Part shown: piece by piece, positions 27,895 through 37,180 of the stretch
How positions within the stretch are numbered: the first letter of the stretch is position 1
How the letters are laid out: the number at the start of each line of letters is the position of its first letter
Source of the DNA: Aestuariivita sp.
Lineage (GTDB): Bacteria > Pseudomonadota > Alphaproteobacteria > Rhodobacterales > Rhodobacteraceae
Reading direction: 5' to 3'
DNA: 52,067 bases
Assembly: GCA_026709985.1 (NCBI GenBank)
Contig: JAPORY010000057.1
Span: forward strand, 1 to 52,067
Position numbers and translations under genes: made by a program
Notes under the pieces: generated by a model
Told to the model about the DNA's origin: nothing
Database searches by the model: none
The model's input: only the letters and a program-made list of their open reading frames with translations

Positions 27895-28551
27895 TCACTC
27901 TCCATAAGCCGTTTTTTGTAATCTCCCTTGTAACGGGCCTACACCCTTCAAGTCCAAATCTTCAGCAGTACGGCCTGGCGCCAAAGAATCGCTATGTCGA
28001 GATGGTTCAAGGAAGGTGATCGCGTCGTAATAGTCGTCGAGCGCAACGAAGACGCCGTTGGCCTCCGCCCCTTCACGCATGCAGCGTTTACAGGAATGGC
28101 GCCAAGAAGCACTTCAATGCCCCAGCCCTTATCATGCAGGAACTCAAGGGTCGTGTGAGACCCTTGACCCTCGTTGTGGCAGCCCCGGCCGCCAGTCAGC
28201 AAACGGCAATGCCAAGTGTATCAGAATACGGTATGGCATTCTCCAGCATACGTAACTGCAGCCAACCATCTTGGACTTGCTGCTCGCCCCGACCGTAGTC
28301 GCCTCGGTCAAACAATAGAACTTCCAAGCTAGGGTTCGCCATCCGATTCCAAAGGTTTTGCACCTCTGGGGGAATTGATCCCGTAGCAAACGCGAACTTC
28401 AACCTTCGCCGCGCCCGTGCAAGCTTTAACAAGTTGTCGAAATGAACCCGCATTCGATAGATCGCTCCGGAGGTGCGTTCCTATCTTCCGCAAGCCGTTG
28501 TGCCTCATGAAAAATGTTCGAGTTATCCTGATACACAAACACATCACGCAT
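27895..28551 (-). pseudogene. NYN-domain (PIN-like RNase) protein, broken by three frameshifts
   Basis: Joining frames on the minus strand gives a full NYN-domain protein of about 218 residues. From ATG 28551 (AAGGA upstream): VYQDNSNIFHEAQRLAEDRN holds the first acidic site; a shift near 28440-28450 leads to RVHFDNLLKLARARRRLKFA and EVLLFDRGDYGRGEQQVQDG; a second near 28200 leads to LLTGGRGCHNEGQG and LEFLHDKGWGIEVL; a third near 28090-28110 leads to RCMREGAEANGVFVALDDYY and DAITFLEPSR. The family expects LVTGDGDF where LLTGGRGC now stands, so a catalytic acidic residue also seems lost. The order and spacing of blocks match intact NYN proteins, so this is a decayed gene rather than chance. 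Confidence 0.8.
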
Positions 28552-28855
28552 TCCTTCTGTCCTCCAGTATCTTCACCCAAAATCTGTCTACTTTGAATTG
28601 GCGCCATCGCGATTGCGATATTCAACCCAGCCTTCAGCCCCTTCGATCTGCTAGACGCTCCAGTTCTTGGCTTCCAAACAGATTGGTTATGGTTCGCGGA
28701 TAGGCGAGGATCGCAAGATGAATTAGGAGGCCAGATAACGCAACTCGAAACGCAGCCCCGTCTATTGTCGAACGACGACAATAGGGATTCAGAATTCGAG
28801 GTCCAGCCGCAACTCTGGTGACGGGATAGAGTTGTTGATCAGCGGCAAGTCAATT
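28552..28855. other. No gene seen
   Basis: About 300 bases between the fumC stop and the NYN pseudogene start with no supported gene. Confidence 0.45.
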
Positions 28856-30253
28856 CTAATTGTCGGTCGGACCTAGCATGTTTTCCGGCTTCACAACGCG
28901 ATCAAAAGTTTGTTCATCAACCAAACCCAAATTCACCGCTTCTTCCCTAAGAGTGGTTCCATTCTTATGAGCCGTTTTGGCCACCAAGGTGGCATTATCG
29001 TAACCGATCTCTGGTGCTAATGCCGTCACCAACATCAGACTCTCGCGCATCAATTTATCAATGCGAGGTTTGTTTGCTTGTAAGCCCTCCAAGAGATTAT
29101 CAACGAAGGCGATGGAAGCGTCACTCAACAGCTGAATCGACTGCAAGACATTGTAGGCAATCATCGGCTTGTAAACATTGAGTTCAAAGTGACCTTGTGA
29201 ACCAGCAAATCCAACCGCAGCGTCATTTCCCATCACATGGGCACAAACCTGCGTAAGTGCTTCACACTGAGTTGGGTTGACCTTGCCCGGCATAATCGAC
29301 GACCCAGGTTCATTCTCCGGCAAGATCAGTTCGCCCAAACCACATCGTGGTCCTGATCCAAGCAGTCTAATGTCATTGGCGATCTTGAATATAGATGCCG
29401 CTACTGTTCTTAGGCTACTCGAAAGCTCAATTAGCGCATCATGTGCGGCAAGTGCCTCAAACTTATTGGGGGCAGTCCGAAAGGGCAGGTTCGTGATTTC
29501 GGCAATATGTTGAGCAACAGCTTCCGCCCAACCAGAACGGGTGTTTAATCCCGTTCCAACTGCTGTACCACCTTGTGCCAACTCGTAGACCGCGTTTAGG
29601 GAAGATTGCACGCGCTTAATCCCCATATGAACCTGATGCGCGTAACCAGAGAATTCTTGGCCCAGCGTTAGGGGGGTTGCATCTTGGGTATGAGTGCGCC
29701 CAATCTTAATGATATCAGCAAAAATGACCGCTTTTTGATCAAGTGCGTCCCCCAATTTATTGAGAGCAGGCAACAAAGATTTGTGCGCCGTCGTTGCACA
29801 GGCGATATGCATTGCCGTTGGAAAAGTGTCATTGGACGATTGCCCCATGTTGCAGTGATCGTTGGGATGCACGGGCGTTTTGCTGCCGATTGTACCGCCA
29901 AGGATTTCGATAGCACGATTGGCAATAACTTCATTTGCGTTCATATTCGATTGGGTCCCGGAGCCTGTTTGCCAGACAACAAGCGGGAAATGTTCGTCGA
30001 GTTCGCCGTCAATAACTTCATCACACGCTTGGATAATCGCCGCCGCTATATCTGCCATCAGCGTTGCTTGTGATCGATTTTGAATCGCACAGGCCTTTTT
30101 TATCACGCCCAAGGCTCTGATAATTGCGATGGGTTGTCGTTCCCAGCCAATTGGAAAGTTCAACAATGACCTCTGGGTTTGAGCGCCCCAGTATTTTTCA
30201 GATGGAACCTCAAGTGCCCCAAAGCTATCGGTTTCAGTACGTGTCTTAGTCAT
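28856..30253 (-). CDS. fumC: Fumarate hydratase class II
   Basis: The 465-residue enzyme converts fumarate and malate in the TCA cycle. All signatures of the class II fumarase/aspartase family are present: [51 protein letters not shown], and the catalytic loop [20 protein letters not shown] 30253 is preferred ([17 protein letters not shown]) with GAGAAG upstream, over ATG 30283. It follows sspB on the same strand after 64 bases, a common pairing in Alphaproteobacteria. Confidence 0.96.
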   Translation of the reverse strand: MTKTRTETDSFGALEVPSEKYWGAQTQRSLLNFPIGWERQPIAIIRALGVIKKACAIQNRSQATLMADIAAAIIQACDEVIDGELDEHFPLVVWQTGSGTQSNMNANEVIANRAIEILGGTIGSKTPVHPNDHCNMGQSSNDTFPTAMHIACATTAHKSLLPALNKLGDALDQKAVIFADIIKIGRTHTQDATPLTLGQEFSGYAHQVHMGIKRVQSSLNAVYELAQGGTAVGTGLNTRSGWAEAVAQHIAEITNLPFRTAPNKFEALAAHDALIELSSSLRTVAASIFKIANDIRLLGSGPRCGLGELILPENEPGSSIMPGKVNPTQCEALTQVCAHVMGNDAAVGFAGSQGHFELNVYKPMIAYNVLQSIQLLSDASIAFVDNLLEGLQANKPRIDKLMRESLMLVTALAPEIGYDNATLVAKTAHKNGTTLREEAVNLGLVDEQTFDRVVKPENMLGPTDN

Positions 30254-30317
30254 CAAATACTTCTCATTTTTAATGTGCATCACGAATGATAATGAAATCT
30301 TGCCGAAGAACGCCTGT

Positions 30318-30788
30318 TCACTTTCTAAATTCCTCTAAGGATAATACTTTGCCCAAACTCTCCGGTGATTTTTTCTCTTCTGCGGCTTTATTATCGCTCG
30401 ATTTCAGTTCTAGGCCGTAAGTTGAAGGTTTGTTTTCCTCGGCATAGAAACGCAGACCGATCTCTGCAAAGGGGTCTACAAAAGTGACAATGGCCTCGAA
30501 TGGAACTGTAATCCGGCTGGGTTTATCATCGAAATTTAGAATGACAGAGAAAAACTTGTTCTTGACCACCAAATCTTCGTACCAGTTTTGCAAAACCACG
30601 GTCATCTCTCCTGCGTACCGGTTTCTAAGCCGATCCGACATTTTAACCGAGGGATGGCGGGTATCGAAGGTGATAAAGAAGTGATGTTGTCCCGGCAGAC
30701 CGTTTTTTTCCACATCCTTCAGAAGTTTGCGGATAGAGGTCTGCAGGGCGCCCCGCAGCAATTCCGCATAATCGATTTCGATAGTCAT
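30318..30788 (-). CDS. sspB: SspB, ClpXP adaptor for ssrA-tagged proteins
   Basis: This 156-residue protein is the alphaproteobacterial form of SspB, which tethers tmRNA-tagged proteins to Clp[40 protein letters not shown] and [14 protein letters not shown] are family blocks. A linker (about 120-145) leads to the ClpX-binding tail [11 protein letters not shown]. Its substrate-tagging RNA, ssrA, is encoded about 400 bases upstream on the same strand. fumC follows downstream. Confidence 0.94.
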   Translation of the reverse strand: MTIEIDYAELLRGALQTSIRKLLKDVEKNGLPGQHHFFITFDTRHPSVKMSDRLRNRYAGEMTVVLQNWYEDLVVKNKFFSVILNFDDKPSRITVPFEAIVTFVDPFAEIGLRFYAEENKPSTYGLELKSSDNKAAEEKKSPESLGKVLSLEEFRK

Positions 30789-31194
30789 TCTGGTGTCATT
30801 TCTTTGCTTCAGTTAATGCAGACTCTATTGACCTATGAACACCTTGCACGGGAAGTGTCGACTGCGCCGTCTGTTGTCATTTCAGATTTTAACAAGTGAG
30901 AATGGTTTTAGATCGTCAAAGTGGACATCCCATGGCGTTGTTCCGTGAAGGCTTCTCTGCTGAATACGGTGTAAACCAGACCACGCATTGTCTAACTATC
31001 AGGGAGTGATGGCAGTTCCAGTTGCTGGATTTGTCGCTTCGGATATTGCAACTGTCAATTGACGAATCTTAAGTTGTCTCTAATTAAAGTAGACGAGTCG
31101 CTGAGATTCCTGTGGGCTTATGGTAAAAGTCAGCATGACCATCAATGCATAGAGCCAGTTGCAGCACTGACATATGTTATAAATTAGATAAATA
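30789..31194. other. Spacer between ssrA and sspB
   Basis: No gene is recognised. Any sspB promoter would lie here on the minus strand. Confidence 0.45.
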
Positions 31195-31490
31195 GTCGGA
31201 TTCTGTTGCCAGGCTCCGACAAGGCCCCGCCTCACGCTGCTAGGCGTTGAGGACTAAAATTTTCGGTTTCCTTGCGCTTACGCAGCAAGTGCAACCGGAG
31301 CACGATTGTCGTTGGCAATTATGCTTTACGGACCGATAACGGTGGTACCCCGCCGAGACAAAGCTAACGCCTTTAGTCGTCCGTCGATCCTATTTCGGCC
31401 CCTAAAGTCCCCCAACGAGGATTTTGGTGGAGCCGCCGGGTACCGCCCCCGGGTCCGGTCCGGTTATTTCGCGCGCGTTTATGTCCATAG
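31195..31490 (-). ncRNA. ssrA: Two-piece (circularly permuted) tmRNA
   Basis: The tmRNA rescues stalled ribosomes and tags the nascent protein for proteolysis. On the minus strand the acceptor piece comes first: a T-arm-like hairpin at 31436-31452 (five pairs, seven-base loop), the 3' acceptor strand CGGCTCC (31435-31429) and an encoded CCA end at 31425. An intervening segment of 22 bases (31424-31403) leads to the coding piece, which starts GGGGCCG at 31402 and pairs with CGGCTCC over seven pairs, including the G-U pair at the third position that marks alanine acceptors. GAAATAGGATCGACG follows, as in alphaproteobacterial tmRNAs. The tag frame at 31316-31281 encodes ANDNRAPVALAA with TAA at 31280-31278. 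Outer ends are approximate; the 3' limit uses a hairpin at 31195-31220. Confidence 0.95.
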
Positions 31491-31509
31491 TTCCAAAAGG
31501 ATCAGTAAC

Positions 31510-31538
31510 AAGATAGGAATTAATCAATCAAGTGTAAA
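31510..31538 (-). promoter_or_regulatory. Predicted promoter of ssrA
   Basis: On the minus strand TTTACA (31538-31533) and TATCTT (31515-31510) are separated by 17 bp. Transcription would begin near 31503, just upstream of the acceptor piece of the tmRNA, which fits well. Confidence 0.55.
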
Positions 31539-31764
31539 GGGGTTTCTTGTGCGGTTCCAAATTATGCAAAATTGCAACTTGTTGAAGGTCGGTACTCCCC
31601 GTTCGGCATTGTAACGATGCGACGGTTGAGGGCTCAATATCTGCAAAGTTGAAAGGCCTAAGTAAGATGATCGATAGCCGAACTAAGCTTGCAACCGAAA
31701 ACTTGCAAATTATATCTCTTTGAGATAACGGAGACCGATCAATTTGATAGATTTGGAACGGGCG

Positions 31765-32103
31765 ATGGCTGAGCCGCTCTATGATACTCACAGAGAGTTT
31801 GATAGGTTTCGTGACGCTGGCTTTGATAAAAAGCAAGCTGAAGCCATTGTACATTCTCTGCAGACGGTATTGATGGGTGGAGTTGCGACCAAGGCTGATA
31901 TTGAACAACTTAGCGCCGATTTCGAACAACTTGAGTTGGAAATAGCGACTAACCGTAAGCAAGCAAAGGCAGATATGAGAGACTTGATGCTAAAATGGAG
32001 GCTCGAATCGCAGGCTACGACTATGAATTTGAAATGGCTTATCGGTAACGCGATCACACTTGCCGGCGTGATCATTGGATACCTTCACTACTTTAGCCTG
32101 TGA
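31765..32103 (+). CDS. DUF1640-like coiled-coil protein with C-terminal membrane anchor
   Basis: The 112-residue protein has the DUF1640 layout (related to mitochondrial CCDC90/MCUR1): YDTHREFDRFRDAGFDKKQAEAI (split here as YDTHREFDRF and RDAGFDKKQAEAI), VATKADIEQL, a heptad-rich coiled coil over about residues 45-90, and one hydrophobic segment near the C-terminus (IGNAITLAGVIIGYLHYF). Bacterial members are of unknown function and often sit near toxin-antitoxin or mobile genes; here the neighbour is a broken transposase. ATG 31765 is preferred over the TTG at 31744. Confidence 0.75.
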   Translation: MAEPLYDTHREFDRFRDAGFDKKQAEAIVHSLQTVLMGGVATKADIEQLSADFEQLELEIATNRKQAKADMRDLMLKWRLESQATTMNLKWLIGNAITLAGVIIGYLHYFSL

Positions 32104-32182
32104 GCTTTTGAACGATAAAGAAGCTCGACTTACCCGCCTGGATTCCCAACTGATTTTGCGGCATGACATAGGGCGGCAAAAT

Positions 32183-33300
32183 TCAACCGAAAGTTAATTT
32201 GAGTTTTCGTTTTCCCAGCCATGGTAGTCGGCAATCTTGATCTTCAAAGCCGTTCAGCTTCAGATCGGGGTTATGCGCCCGACGACCAAACTTAACGTCG
32301 ATGGTATCGCTGGATATTTCAACGGTTGCAACGGCCTGAATGAATTTTCGGTAGAGCGTTTTAGCGGTATGTTTCTCGAGACCATTGCCGATGCGATTGC
32401 CAAAGATACGATAGAGGGTCGCCGCTAGGATGGTCAGTTGCAGGTCAAATTCAATTTTAAGCGGCACCGTGGCTGATAGAGCATCCATATGGAATTGGTC
32501 GATGGCTTCAGCAATGGCATTTTCGATGACCATGCGGCGGGCATACCGATCAATGAGTTTCGTCGGTGTTTCATCGAATTGATTACTGATCAGCAGCGTT
32601 GGCTGATCATGCCCCAGACCGTGGATAGCAAACTTTCGGAGGGGACGGTGATATCCGGCGAAATTGACGGTTTCTTCCAGAATGCGGGGTCGTCGATAGA
32701 CCCGACAGACATTGGTCAATGTAATGGTCTTCCAGCTTTCTCGCGGGGTCACCGCGAGGGCTTCTAAGAGTGTTCGGCTCCGTCGTCTGAGGGTGATGAA
32801 GCGGATGCCGAGATCATTAATTTTCATGCGGTTTGTGTAAGTTGTCAGGCGTGAATCGAAAATCAATTCTCGCGGCCAGCTGCCGGTATGATCGTTCCAA
32901 TACTCTGCAAAGCGCAGGATTTCATCATTTTTGGCCTGTTTTCGCACGGTAGCGTTGACATAACAAAAGACCCGTGCGGTGCTATCACGGGCGACGAAGG
33001 TTAAGATACCCTTCTGCCGCCGGGAGCGTTTGGAAATATCATGTTTTTCCAGCAAACTATCGTCGCCATGATACGGAATGGTATGGAAGTCAAGGTCAAA
33101 GCTATCGCCCCCTATCCCCTATCGCCTCTTGGTATTTTGGCTTTATGGGTAGCGGTATTCCAATCGCGCATGACGGCTGGCAAACTTTTGGTGTCAACCC
33201 GACAACTGTATTCGGTTAGTGTGGCTCGTTTCGGAAAAATTCGACTCGAATTTGCTTCCAAGATGAAAAAATGGACTTTTGCGGAGTATAGGTGTTTCAA
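32183..33300 (-). mobile_element. Transposase pseudogene (DDE type), broken by a 17-bp duplication
   Basis: The minus strand encodes a DDE transposase in two frames. The upstream part (33300-33112) reads LTEYSCRVDTKSLPAVMRDW and stops after KIPRGDRG. Removing 17 bases (one unit of the repeat at 33102-33126) restores the frame as KIPRGDSFDLDFHTIPYHGD, which carries the first catalytic Asp in the DFHTIPYHG motif. The second Asp lies in LIFDSRLTTYTNR and the Glu in RRMVIENAIAEAIDQF. The C-terminus appears complete; the N-terminus is probably truncated, since only about 60 residues precede the break. Inverted terminal repeats were looked for and not found with confidence. The family within the DDE transposases is not assigned. 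Confidence 0.85.
33102..33126. repeat. 17-bp duplication disrupting the transposase
   Basis: CTATCGCC occurs at 33102-33109 and again at 33119-33126, with CCCTATCCC between. The offset of 17 bases is not a multiple of three. Deleting one unit rejoins the two transposase frames without a stop and recreates the catalytic DFHTIPYHG region, so the insertion is the inactivating event. Confidence 0.85.
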
Positions 33301-33417
33301 TTATACGCTCGGCAGTGCCCCGCGGAAATAGATCACTTTGACAACAAGCGGCAAATGGAAAAAGTTTGGAAAAGATTTAAGGCCCGTCCAAACTGACATA
33401 GTTTTCCATCACAAAAG

Positions 33418-34185
33418 TTACTCGCAAACGACGCCATCGCCGTCACCATCGCGCATAAAGCGATAAGCGGGGTGATTTTGTTCGACCGGGGCAATACCAT
33501 GACGGCGTGCTTCTTTGCAGGTGATGCGACCGTTGCGATTGTCATCGTAAAGTTTCAAGGCATTATCGTGACTGCCGGAACCCGTTTGAATTCGAGTGGT
33601 TGGATTTTGTACTGTCTCACAATTCACTGGCAGTAAGTCGAAACTGGAACAACTTCTCAAAACTTCTTCCAACCGATTAGCCTCGCGGCGATCAATGGTT
33701 AGACCGTAAGCTAAGCGTACTTCAACAACTCGGTTCGCAAACCAACATCGATTCATTTCTGGTAACCATTCGCCTGCGTCCCTCCCGCCTTTTTGATGCC
33801 GATTGAGAGCAGGCGAGGCTAATGTTAAGTTACGAATATCGGAAGCGAACTGAGCGCGATCTTGCCGACTCGCGGCACACAAGCCGCTATCGTGGGCTTC
33901 ACTCAAGGAAATCATATGCTCAATATCCGTCATTCCAGTGTCGGAATAGCAGGTATTGGTATACGGGCTGTAGATGGCTCCCAGACTCTGAGCAATACGG
34001 CGCTCAATTGATTGGGGGTAGGTGTAATCCCGCTTGCGCTCATAGGGCGAGCAGCGATTTTCAGGTGCAATCGTTAAACCACGCCAAGTTTCAGCCGCTA
34101 TGGACAGTGGAAAAAGCAACGACAAAAAGCAGCTGAGATAAAAGGGAAGAAGATAGAGATAACGAATTGAGTCAAAACGATTCAT
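33418..34185 (-). CDS. Secreted HNH-type nuclease with C-terminal excalibur domain
   Basis: The 255-residue protein starts with a hydrophobic signal segment (about residues 8-32, ending in AAETW). A DUF1524/HNH nuclease-like core follows: TDIEHMISLSEAHDSGLC supplies the D-x-E-H metal and catalytic site, then RNLTLASPALNRHQKGGRDAGEW (split) with the N-L-T-L-A and N-x-x-K-G-G-R-D-A-x-E-W blocks. The last 40 residues (DNRNGRITCKEARRHGIAPV and RDGDGDGVVCE) form an excalibur calcium-binding motif, D-x-D-x-D-G-x-x-C-E. The cysteines are numerous, as in an exported protein. It may degrade DNA outside the cell or in the periplasm, for nutrients or defence. It is a single gene flanked by a broken transposase and a gap. 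Confidence 0.82.
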   Translation of the reverse strand: MNRFDSIRYLYLLPFYLSCFLSLLFPLSIAAETWRGLTIAPENRCSPYERKRDYTYPQSIERRIAQSLGAIYSPYTNTCYSDTGMTDIEHMISLSEAHDSGLCAASRQDRAQFASDIRNLTLASPALNRHQKGGRDAGEWLPEMNRCWFANRVVEVRLAYGLTIDRREANRLEEVLRSCSSFDLLPVNCETVQNPTTRIQTGSGSHDNALKLYDDNRNGRITCKEARRHGIAPVEQNHPAYRFMRDGDGDGVVCE

Positions 34186-34727
34186 GGCGAAATTTTCTTC
34201 GAAATCGAAATTTGATCGTCGTGCGTCAGTTTTCTCATATCAATAAAGACCGGGTTTCATCTTTCCAGAAAATACCGGTAGTCAAGAGATTGAACAAGAG
34301 AATGTTTGATCGTGAGTTCTTAGTTGCTACCTGACGCCCACGAAATTTTTCTACCAATAGTAGGGTAAGAACTTGAAGTTTGAGCCGCGCAATTCGATCC
34401 TATTGTCGTCATCACAAGCTACGCTTTAGCGACTGAACGGGGGTGAAAAAAACACAGTCGCCCGCTATCATTTTCACCCTTTGGAGTCAGCTTGCATTAC
34501 GCAAATGAGCAAGAATAAGGGTGAACCTTAAGCCGCGAATCGACGGAGCAAGACAGTTCAATCCTATTGCAGACAATGATTTGACGGGAAGAAGAGGGAT
34601 CACCACCCGATCACAGCGACCCGGTGAATCCGTTAACGAGCTAAATTTCCGTGCAAGTTCTCGTCAGGTGGTAAGATTTTCTTTCAAAAAGTTTCGAAAC
34701 CAATCTGCGCATTCAAGACCAATCACT
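34186..34727. other. No gene seen
   Basis: About 540 bases between two minus-strand genes. No coding region is supported. The left part must hold the promoter of the nuclease gene. Confidence 0.45.
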
Positions 34728-36170
34728 TTACTCACTGTAGGCGACCGAAGGTAACCAAGTCGTCAGAGCCGGAAACTCGAAAACGATAAACAGTCCCAGA
34801 AGTTGTAAGAGGACGAAGGGAATTATACCTTTATAGATATGCGATAATGAGATGGAAGCTGGGCACACACCCTTGAGATAGAACAACGCGAAGCCCACCG
34901 GTGGGGTCAAGAACGACGTTTGAAGCGTCACCGCAACCAGTATTGCAAACCAAACCACCGAAGGGTCACGCACCTGATCAAATCCCGGTATCGCTAATTC
35001 GAGTGCTAATATAATTGGCAACATCAAGGGCATGATAATAATCGTGATCTCAATCCAATCCAGCAGGAAGCCCAAGAGAAATACGATGAATAAGATGAAT
35101 GCCACGGTCATGTAGGGGTCCTCAAATGCGGAGAGAACCAAGTGCTGTACGATCTCGTCGCCACCATATCGACGAAGAACGAAGGCGAAAAAATTTGCAG
35201 CCAAGAAAATCCCGACGATATAACCAGATGTATTTAAAGTTGAGCGGCTAACGTCGCGTAAGACTGCCCAACTCAGCTTTCCATTGGCTAAAGCGAGAAG
35301 CGTAGCACCCATCGCCCCCAAGCCTGAAGCTTCGGTTGGGGTCGCAAAACCAGCGAAAATAGAGCCGAGAACAAGCAGGATGAGCAGCAGTGGCGGGACA
35401 ACGGCGAGCAAGACTTCAAGGACTTCATTCCAGCCAACGTCCTCGGTCCGCTCAGGCGCTGGCATCGCGCTTGGATTGACGATTCCGTAGACGATGATGA
35501 AGCAAATATACAACCCACCGAGAATTAATCCCGGGAAGAGGGCACCCATAAATAGATCGCCAAGAGAGATCGCAAGTTGGTCCGACATAATGACCAACAT
35601 AATTGACGGCGGGATTAAAATGCCGAGCGTCCCTGCACTCGCAATCGTTCCTGTCGCAATGGGTTTGGAGTAATTTTGCTGCATCATTGCCGGTAGCGCC
35701 ATTAAACCCAAGAGTGTTACAGAAGCGCCGATAACCCCCGTCGAAGCCGCAAGAATGATGCCAATCAACATAACCGTAAGCGACAAACCACCCCGCAGGC
35801 CTCCAAAAAGCTTTTGCATCGATTGCATCATCCTCTGGGCAACGCCCGACTGATCAAGCATCAAGCCCATGAAGATAAACATCGGTAATGCAACCAATAC
35901 GGGATTCTTGACGATGTTCCCAAATAATCTTCCGGAGATCGCTTGCAGCCGCTGATACGCGATTCCCGTTCGATCAAATTCGATTATATCTCGGAAATAT
36001 CCGCGAAACGGATCAAGAAAAAATTCTGCAATAAGGACAAAAATGAGGCTCACACCGACCAATGAAACCGCAACTGGAATGCCCCTGAACAGCATATAGA
36101 CAAAAGTAACAAACATCGCCAAAACGGCGATTTCGTTCAAGGTTAGGAACTGACCAAAGAAACTAAGCAC
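34728..36170 (-). CDS. dctM: TRAP transporter large membrane subunit DctM
   Basis: The 480-residue membrane protein is the main permease of a TRAP (sodium-driven, ATP-independent) uptake system. Hydrophobic helices cover most of its length. Typical blocks are LVALPMFIFMGLMLDQSGVA, GAFPGL-like region ALFPGLILGGLY, ILIPPSIMLVIMSDQ, GATEA-type FATPTEASGLGAMGA, and the end LQTSFLTPPVGFALFYLKGV. It is the larger type of DctM with an extended region before the second half. dctQ precedes it by 12 bases on the same strand. Confidence 0.94.
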   Translation of the reverse strand: MLSFFGQFLTLNEIAVLAMFVTFVYMLFRGIPVAVSLVGVSLIFVLIAEFFLDPFRGYFRDIIEFDRTGIAYQRLQAISGRLFGNIVKNPVLVALPMFIFMGLMLDQSGVAQRMMQSMQKLFGGLRGGLSLTVMLIGIILAASTGVIGASVTLLGLMALPAMMQQNYSKPIATGTIASAGTLGILIPPSIMLVIMSDQLAISLGDLFMGALFPGLILGGLYICFIIVYGIVNPSAMPAPERTEDVGWNEVLEVLLAVVPPLLLILLVLGSIFAGFATPTEASGLGAMGATLLALANGKLSWAVLRDVSRSTLNTSGYIVGIFLAANFFAFVLRRYGGDEIVQHLVLSAFEDPYMTVAFILFIVFLLGFLLDWIEITIIIMPLMLPIILALELAIPGFDQVRDPSVVWFAILVAVTLQTSFLTPPVGFALFYLKGVCPASISLSHIYKGIIPFVLLQLLGLFIVFEFPALTTWLPSVAYSE

Positions 36171-36182
36171 GAGTCGTTCCCC

Positions 36183-37016
36183 TTAGTTTGCTGCTTCAAC
36201 GGCGTTTTTGCGAGCACACAATCGTGCTATGCCGATTACCAATACGGTCGCAATCAAGCTGAGAATGATTGTATACTTGATATCCCAAGCGATCACCTCA
36301 ACCCTTCCAAAAATCGGACTTCTGCCAATCTCTCTCGACTCAACGCCTTCTGCACGCGTGAGATATAAAAACCACCAAATACTGTAGTAGATTGCGAGAT
36401 TTACCGCGAACATCGTCGATGGAAACGCGAACAATAACTGCTTCCACAAATGCGGGCAGGTTATGCGTCTGAGGCAGCGCACATAGGCAGACCAAGTCGC
36501 AAATGCCATCAACAAAAAGCTGAAATTCATAAATAATTTCAGCATCCAAAGGTTGTGGAGGCCGTTGGGGCTATCTGAGCCTTCATCAGCGATGACCGAT
36601 GTTATGGCGTAATCAAGCGTTACATCCCAACAAAGGATAACAAAGGGTAACATAAACCAAGTGAGCGCAATCGCATCAATTCGGCTCTTTTTTTCGCGCG
36701 AAAAATTATCATAAAAGATGTCAACGCGCACGTGACTGTTTGTCGTGATCGCATAGGCAATTCCAACTAGGACCGCGGCACCGTAGAGCCACCACTGGAA
36801 GTCATCAAGCCATGCTTGATTTCCGGGTCCGATTTCGGAGCGTCCTAAAGTTCTGAGCACAACCTGAGCGCAGATTGCCACCATAAGGATGGGAAAAATC
36901 CACGCAAACAAATTGCCAATCCAAGCAGAAATACGATCCCCCGGATTGTGATGTTGCTTATCAACCTCGCTTGGATCGGAGATTGCGACAATTGCCTCGG
37001 GGGATTCAGACACCAT
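36183..37016 (-). CDS. dctQ: TRAP transporter small membrane subunit DctQ
   Basis: The 277-residue protein is an enlarged DctQ, similar to the FcbT2 type. Four or more hydrophobic helices are visible, with the conserved region NQAWLDDFQWWLYGAAVLVG and the NSHVRVDIFYDNFSREKKSRID (split) motif, where V-R-V-D-I-F is the family hallmark. It lies directly upstream of dctM. A pair of 15-bp direct repeats and an intrinsic terminator lie between it and dctP. The exact start is uncertain because AGGA is very near the ATG. Confidence 0.9.
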   Translation of the reverse strand: MVSESPEAIVAISDPSEVDKQHHNPGDRISAWIGNLFAWIFPILMVAICAQVVLRTLGRSEIGPGNQAWLDDFQWWLYGAAVLVGIAYAITTNSHVRVDIFYDNFSREKKSRIDAIALTWFMLPFVILCWDVTLDYAITSVIADEGSDSPNGLHNLWMLKLFMNFSFLLMAFATWSAYVRCLRRITCPHLWKQLLFAFPSTMFAVNLAIYYSIWWFLYLTRAEGVESREIGRSPIFGRVEVIAWDIKYTIILSLIATVLVIGIARLCARKNAVEAAN

Positions 37017-37031
37017 ATCCTAACCGTCATC

Positions 37032-37065
37032 GCTTTGAAAGTGATACATAGCTTTGAAAGTGATA
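37032..37065. repeat. Tandem 15-bp direct repeats ahead of dctQ
   Basis: GCTTTGAAAGTGATA occurs at 37032-37046 and identically at 37051-37065, 19 bp apart. They stand in the leader of dctQ (minus strand), just after the dctP terminator. They could be operator sites or a recent duplication. Confidence 0.7.
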
Positions 37066-37093
37066 TAGCGTGAACATTTCACGCCGACATTTC

Positions 37094-37141
37094 AAAAAAC
37101 AATTTCAAGAGGAGGCGTTCATATGCGAACGCCTCCTCTTG
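37094..37141 (-). terminator. Intrinsic terminator between dctP and dctQM
   Basis: CAAGAGGAGGCGTTC (37106-37120) and GAACGCCTCCTCTTG (37127-37141) form a perfect 15-bp stem with a six-base loop. On the minus strand a T-rich run (TTTTTT at 37099-37094) follows seven bases after the stem. It lies 39 bases after the dctP stop and should make dctP transcripts more abundant than those of the permease genes. Confidence 0.8.
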
Positions 37142-37180
37142 ACTTATAGCACGTCAAAAGACGGGAATAAACTATGAAAA

